Source: Tubiluchus corallicola
Lineage: Eukaryota > Priapulida > Priapulimorpha > Priapulimorphida > Tubiluchidae
Direction: 5' to 3'
Assembly (NCBI GenBank): GCA_030141605.1
Contig: JAQGDQ010000291.1
Location: 43,071-105,070, forward strand
DNA: 62,000 nucleotides
A program made the translations under genes and the position numbers. Positions within the stretch are counted from its first letter, which is position 1, and each line of letters starts with the position of its first letter. Positions 60,301-62,000 of this stretch are shown piece by piece. Under the pieces are notes generated by a model. It saw only the letters and a program-made list of their open reading frames with translations, did no database searches and was not told where the DNA came from.

Positions 60301-60754
60301 TCCCCTTTCATTCTGCTTTGTTGATCAAGCAAATAGCCAAATTACGCCTCCAGTAGCCCCTCGCGATACGTAATGTATAAACTAGCAGATTAGGCAGTTT
60401 TTTAGAAGACCATTCTCACTTTTCTGTATGTAGCGTTTTCGTCTTGATGTGACCCTTGCAAGATGTCTCTAGGTAAACATGTTCAGAGCTATTCTTGGGA
60501 ACACAATTTTATTTCTGCAATACGTGCCATAGTTTATTATACTCGTGTTAATTAGCGAGATTACGAGATCCTTTCACACCTGCTCGGAGATTAGCTGAAG
60601 TTAATTAACGCTAATTAACGTTTCTCATATAACATTATCTCATACCTGTGGATATTATTACATGATGTGCGGTAGTCTCACTGCAGACAAGACGCAGTAG
60701 TTCAAGAGAGACATGTAAACGTACGGAATCAAGCGGAACTCCACTAACTTCCAT
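57366..60754 (-). CDS. Unidentified gene, first exons only
   Basis: Exon 1 60646..60754 starts at ATG (MEVSGVPLDSVRLHVSLELL, RLVCSETTAHHVIIST) and ends in phase 1 before GTATGA. An optional 33-nt microexon 58692..58724 (FFTMKRFFHP), with a strong CAG|GTAAGT donor, keeps that phase. A further exon 57366..57581 (DLWKLSDQNLHSNDCQMPLI, LGEMMKFLASSNVRASLTSP, KVPCVLVSFLNSTQEV, FHVGGAIKLDKPG) starts after TCTAGAG and ends before GTAAGG, again in phase 1. All junction phases agree with or without the microexon. The later exons were not found. Composition suggests a soluble protein; I do not recognise the family. The leader is interrupted by an RTE LINE. Confidence 0.5.
59238..59372. repeat. (GACT)n microsatellite
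   Basis: About 30 GACT/GATT tetramers. The Ser-Gln-rich minus-strand frames across it are artefacts. Confidence 0.97.
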
Positions 60755-60773
60755 TTTGTGTAGCACGCATTCT

Positions 60774-61263
60774 AGCCACTGGGGGGGGGCAAGCCAGCCC
60801 AACTCAGTGCCGGTCCCAAGCCCGGATAAATAGGGAGGGTTAGGGTCAGGAAGGGGATCCGCCTGTAAAAACTGCGCCAAAACCTTCAATGAATGAGTCG
60901 GTGAGACTTAAAGGGAAAGTCCACAAAGATAGTGCTCAGACCCGCTCTAATATATGGGCTGGAAGCAGCTTCTCTAAAGAAGACCGAAGAGAAGAAAATG
61001 GGTGTGGCGGAGATAAGGATGTTGAGATGGATGGTGGGAATAACAAGGAGAGATAAAATTAGAAATAATAATATCAGAGGAACAGTAAAAGTAGTGGAAG
61101 ACATCGCAAGATTGCGATGGTATGGACAACTGAAAAGAAGAGTCGGTGAAGATCATGTGGGAAGGGAAGACATAAATGAAGAGGTGGTCAACAACAGGAA
61201 TGCGTGGAGAAGACTCATTCACAACGGCGACCCCGCATAGGGAAAAGCTGGGAAGAAGAAGAA
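60774..61263 (+). mobile_element. RTE-type LINE insertion, composite
   Basis: A 16-bp direct repeat GTGTAGCACGCATTCT at 60758-60773 and 61264-61279 marks the target duplication. The right part (about 60890-61263) is about 80-90% identical by eye to the element at 16526 ([41 protein letters not shown]) with an internal deletion, ending in GAAGAAGAAG. The left part (60781-60885, GGATAAATAGGGAGGGTTAG) looks like a piece of another RTE-type element. It lies a few bases upstream of the ATG of the minus-strand gene. Confidence 0.85.
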
Positions 61264-61279
61264 GTGTAGCACGCATTCT

Positions 61280-62000
61280 GGTGATTGATGGCAGTTATTG
61301 AAAGAATGAATTAATCAGCTATCCAAGTTACTTAACTGCAGAAAACGTTCATTTTTCTTACACAGATAATTCGAGTTTGATTCAACCATTTCAGTTCAGC
61401 TTAAATCTTTTTGTACTTTAAAATGCGCCTGCAGCCACAGTGACATTGTTGCTTAATTTATGTAAAGGATGTTAAATACCAGCGAAAAATAACTGACGTT
61501 TTACAGTTTTAAATTTCAGATGTACAGTAGATAAGTGCACGAACTGTCTCATAAAGCGCGTCCCAGATAATCATAGATCCAAGTTTTTGCCTGCTGTCAG
61601 CACGCTTTAGGTTTTTTTACTCAAGCAAAAAAGTGCTAACCGTCCGTTTTTCTGTCTGCCTGTCAGAAACGGTTGAAAACGCAGCAATTCAATGGCATCA
61701 GTTTCTTCTCAAATCCCCTGACTAATATATTGACACAAAGTATTTTCCAAACCGAGTTCTTTGTTAATCAGTTTAAAAGCGCGAAATGCTTAGAATTCTC
61801 GGATTATTGCAGTTCGTAAGGCATGCGTCGCTGGTGTGAAACTCAGAGAATACTATCTGGAGCTGTCTGAAAGAATTCGGTAGGTAAACGGCACTGGCTG
61901 TTGCTTTTGAATTGTGTTTTATTGTTAATGGGCTTGAATTAGGTTCATGAATGTAGGAATTAAACTACGTGGGAAACCAAGGAGGTTTTGGGTCATTGCC
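61280..62000. other. Upstream region of the minus-strand gene
   Basis: Continuation of the leader or promoter of the unidentified gene. On the minus strand the frame stays open about 40 bases past the LINE insertion site and then meets a stop. No other feature seen. Confidence 0.35.

Overview
The window is genomic DNA from an invertebrate animal. It is AT-rich, its coding exons are short and bounded by GT/AG introns, and it is full of decayed metazoan-type transposons, SINE-like elements and minisatellites. There is no bacterial gene organisation. The gene content (a Tks/SH3PXD2 scaffold, an ABCH/ABCG20-type half transporter that vertebrates lack, and HACD3) fits a non-vertebrate metazoan. 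A truncated 18S rRNA pseudogene copy is also of metazoan type. I cannot name the species.

Layout. (1) 1-4730, plus strand: the 3' part of an SH3PXD2 (Tks4/Tks5) adaptor gene, in four exons. (2) 7964-28832, minus strand: an 18-exon half ABC transporter, arranged nucleotide-binding domain first and ABC-2 membrane domain second, tail to tail with gene 1. Its introns hold five minisatellite or microsatellite arrays, MITEs, an RTE LINE end and a 5S-rRNA-derived SINE. (3) 28833-36499: the upstream interval, with an 18S rRNA fragment, a 46-bp minisatellite, a hAT-type MITE and a LINE remnant. (4) 36500-51799, plus strand: a complete 10-exon HACD3 gene (394 codons, CS/p23 domain plus 3-hydroxyacyl-CoA dehydratase), head to head with the transporter. 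(5) 51800-57365: intergenic, with an 89-bp array and a LINE end. (6) 57366-60754, minus strand: first exons of a gene I do not recognise, with an RTE LINE inserted in its leader next to the start codon.

The most unusual signal is that several tandem arrays are built from exon-intron boundaries. In the transporter, the 3' end of exon 5 with its splice donor is repeated six times in a 72-bp unit that keeps the reading frame. The 3' end of exon 7 with its donor is repeated about 17 times in a 44-bp unit. The 5' edge of exon 11 seeds a 47-bp array of about 24 copies. In HACD3 intron 8, a transposon-like element with a 7-bp target duplication sits 8 bases after the splice donor and contains a 52-bp array of donor-like sites. 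A related element lies just after another splice donor in the transporter.

The genes have unrelated roles (podosome/NADPH-oxidase scaffold, membrane export, very-long-chain fatty-acid elongation). Nothing suggests that they form a pathway. All coordinates, splice sites and frames were read by eye; family assignments come from motif recall, not from a search.
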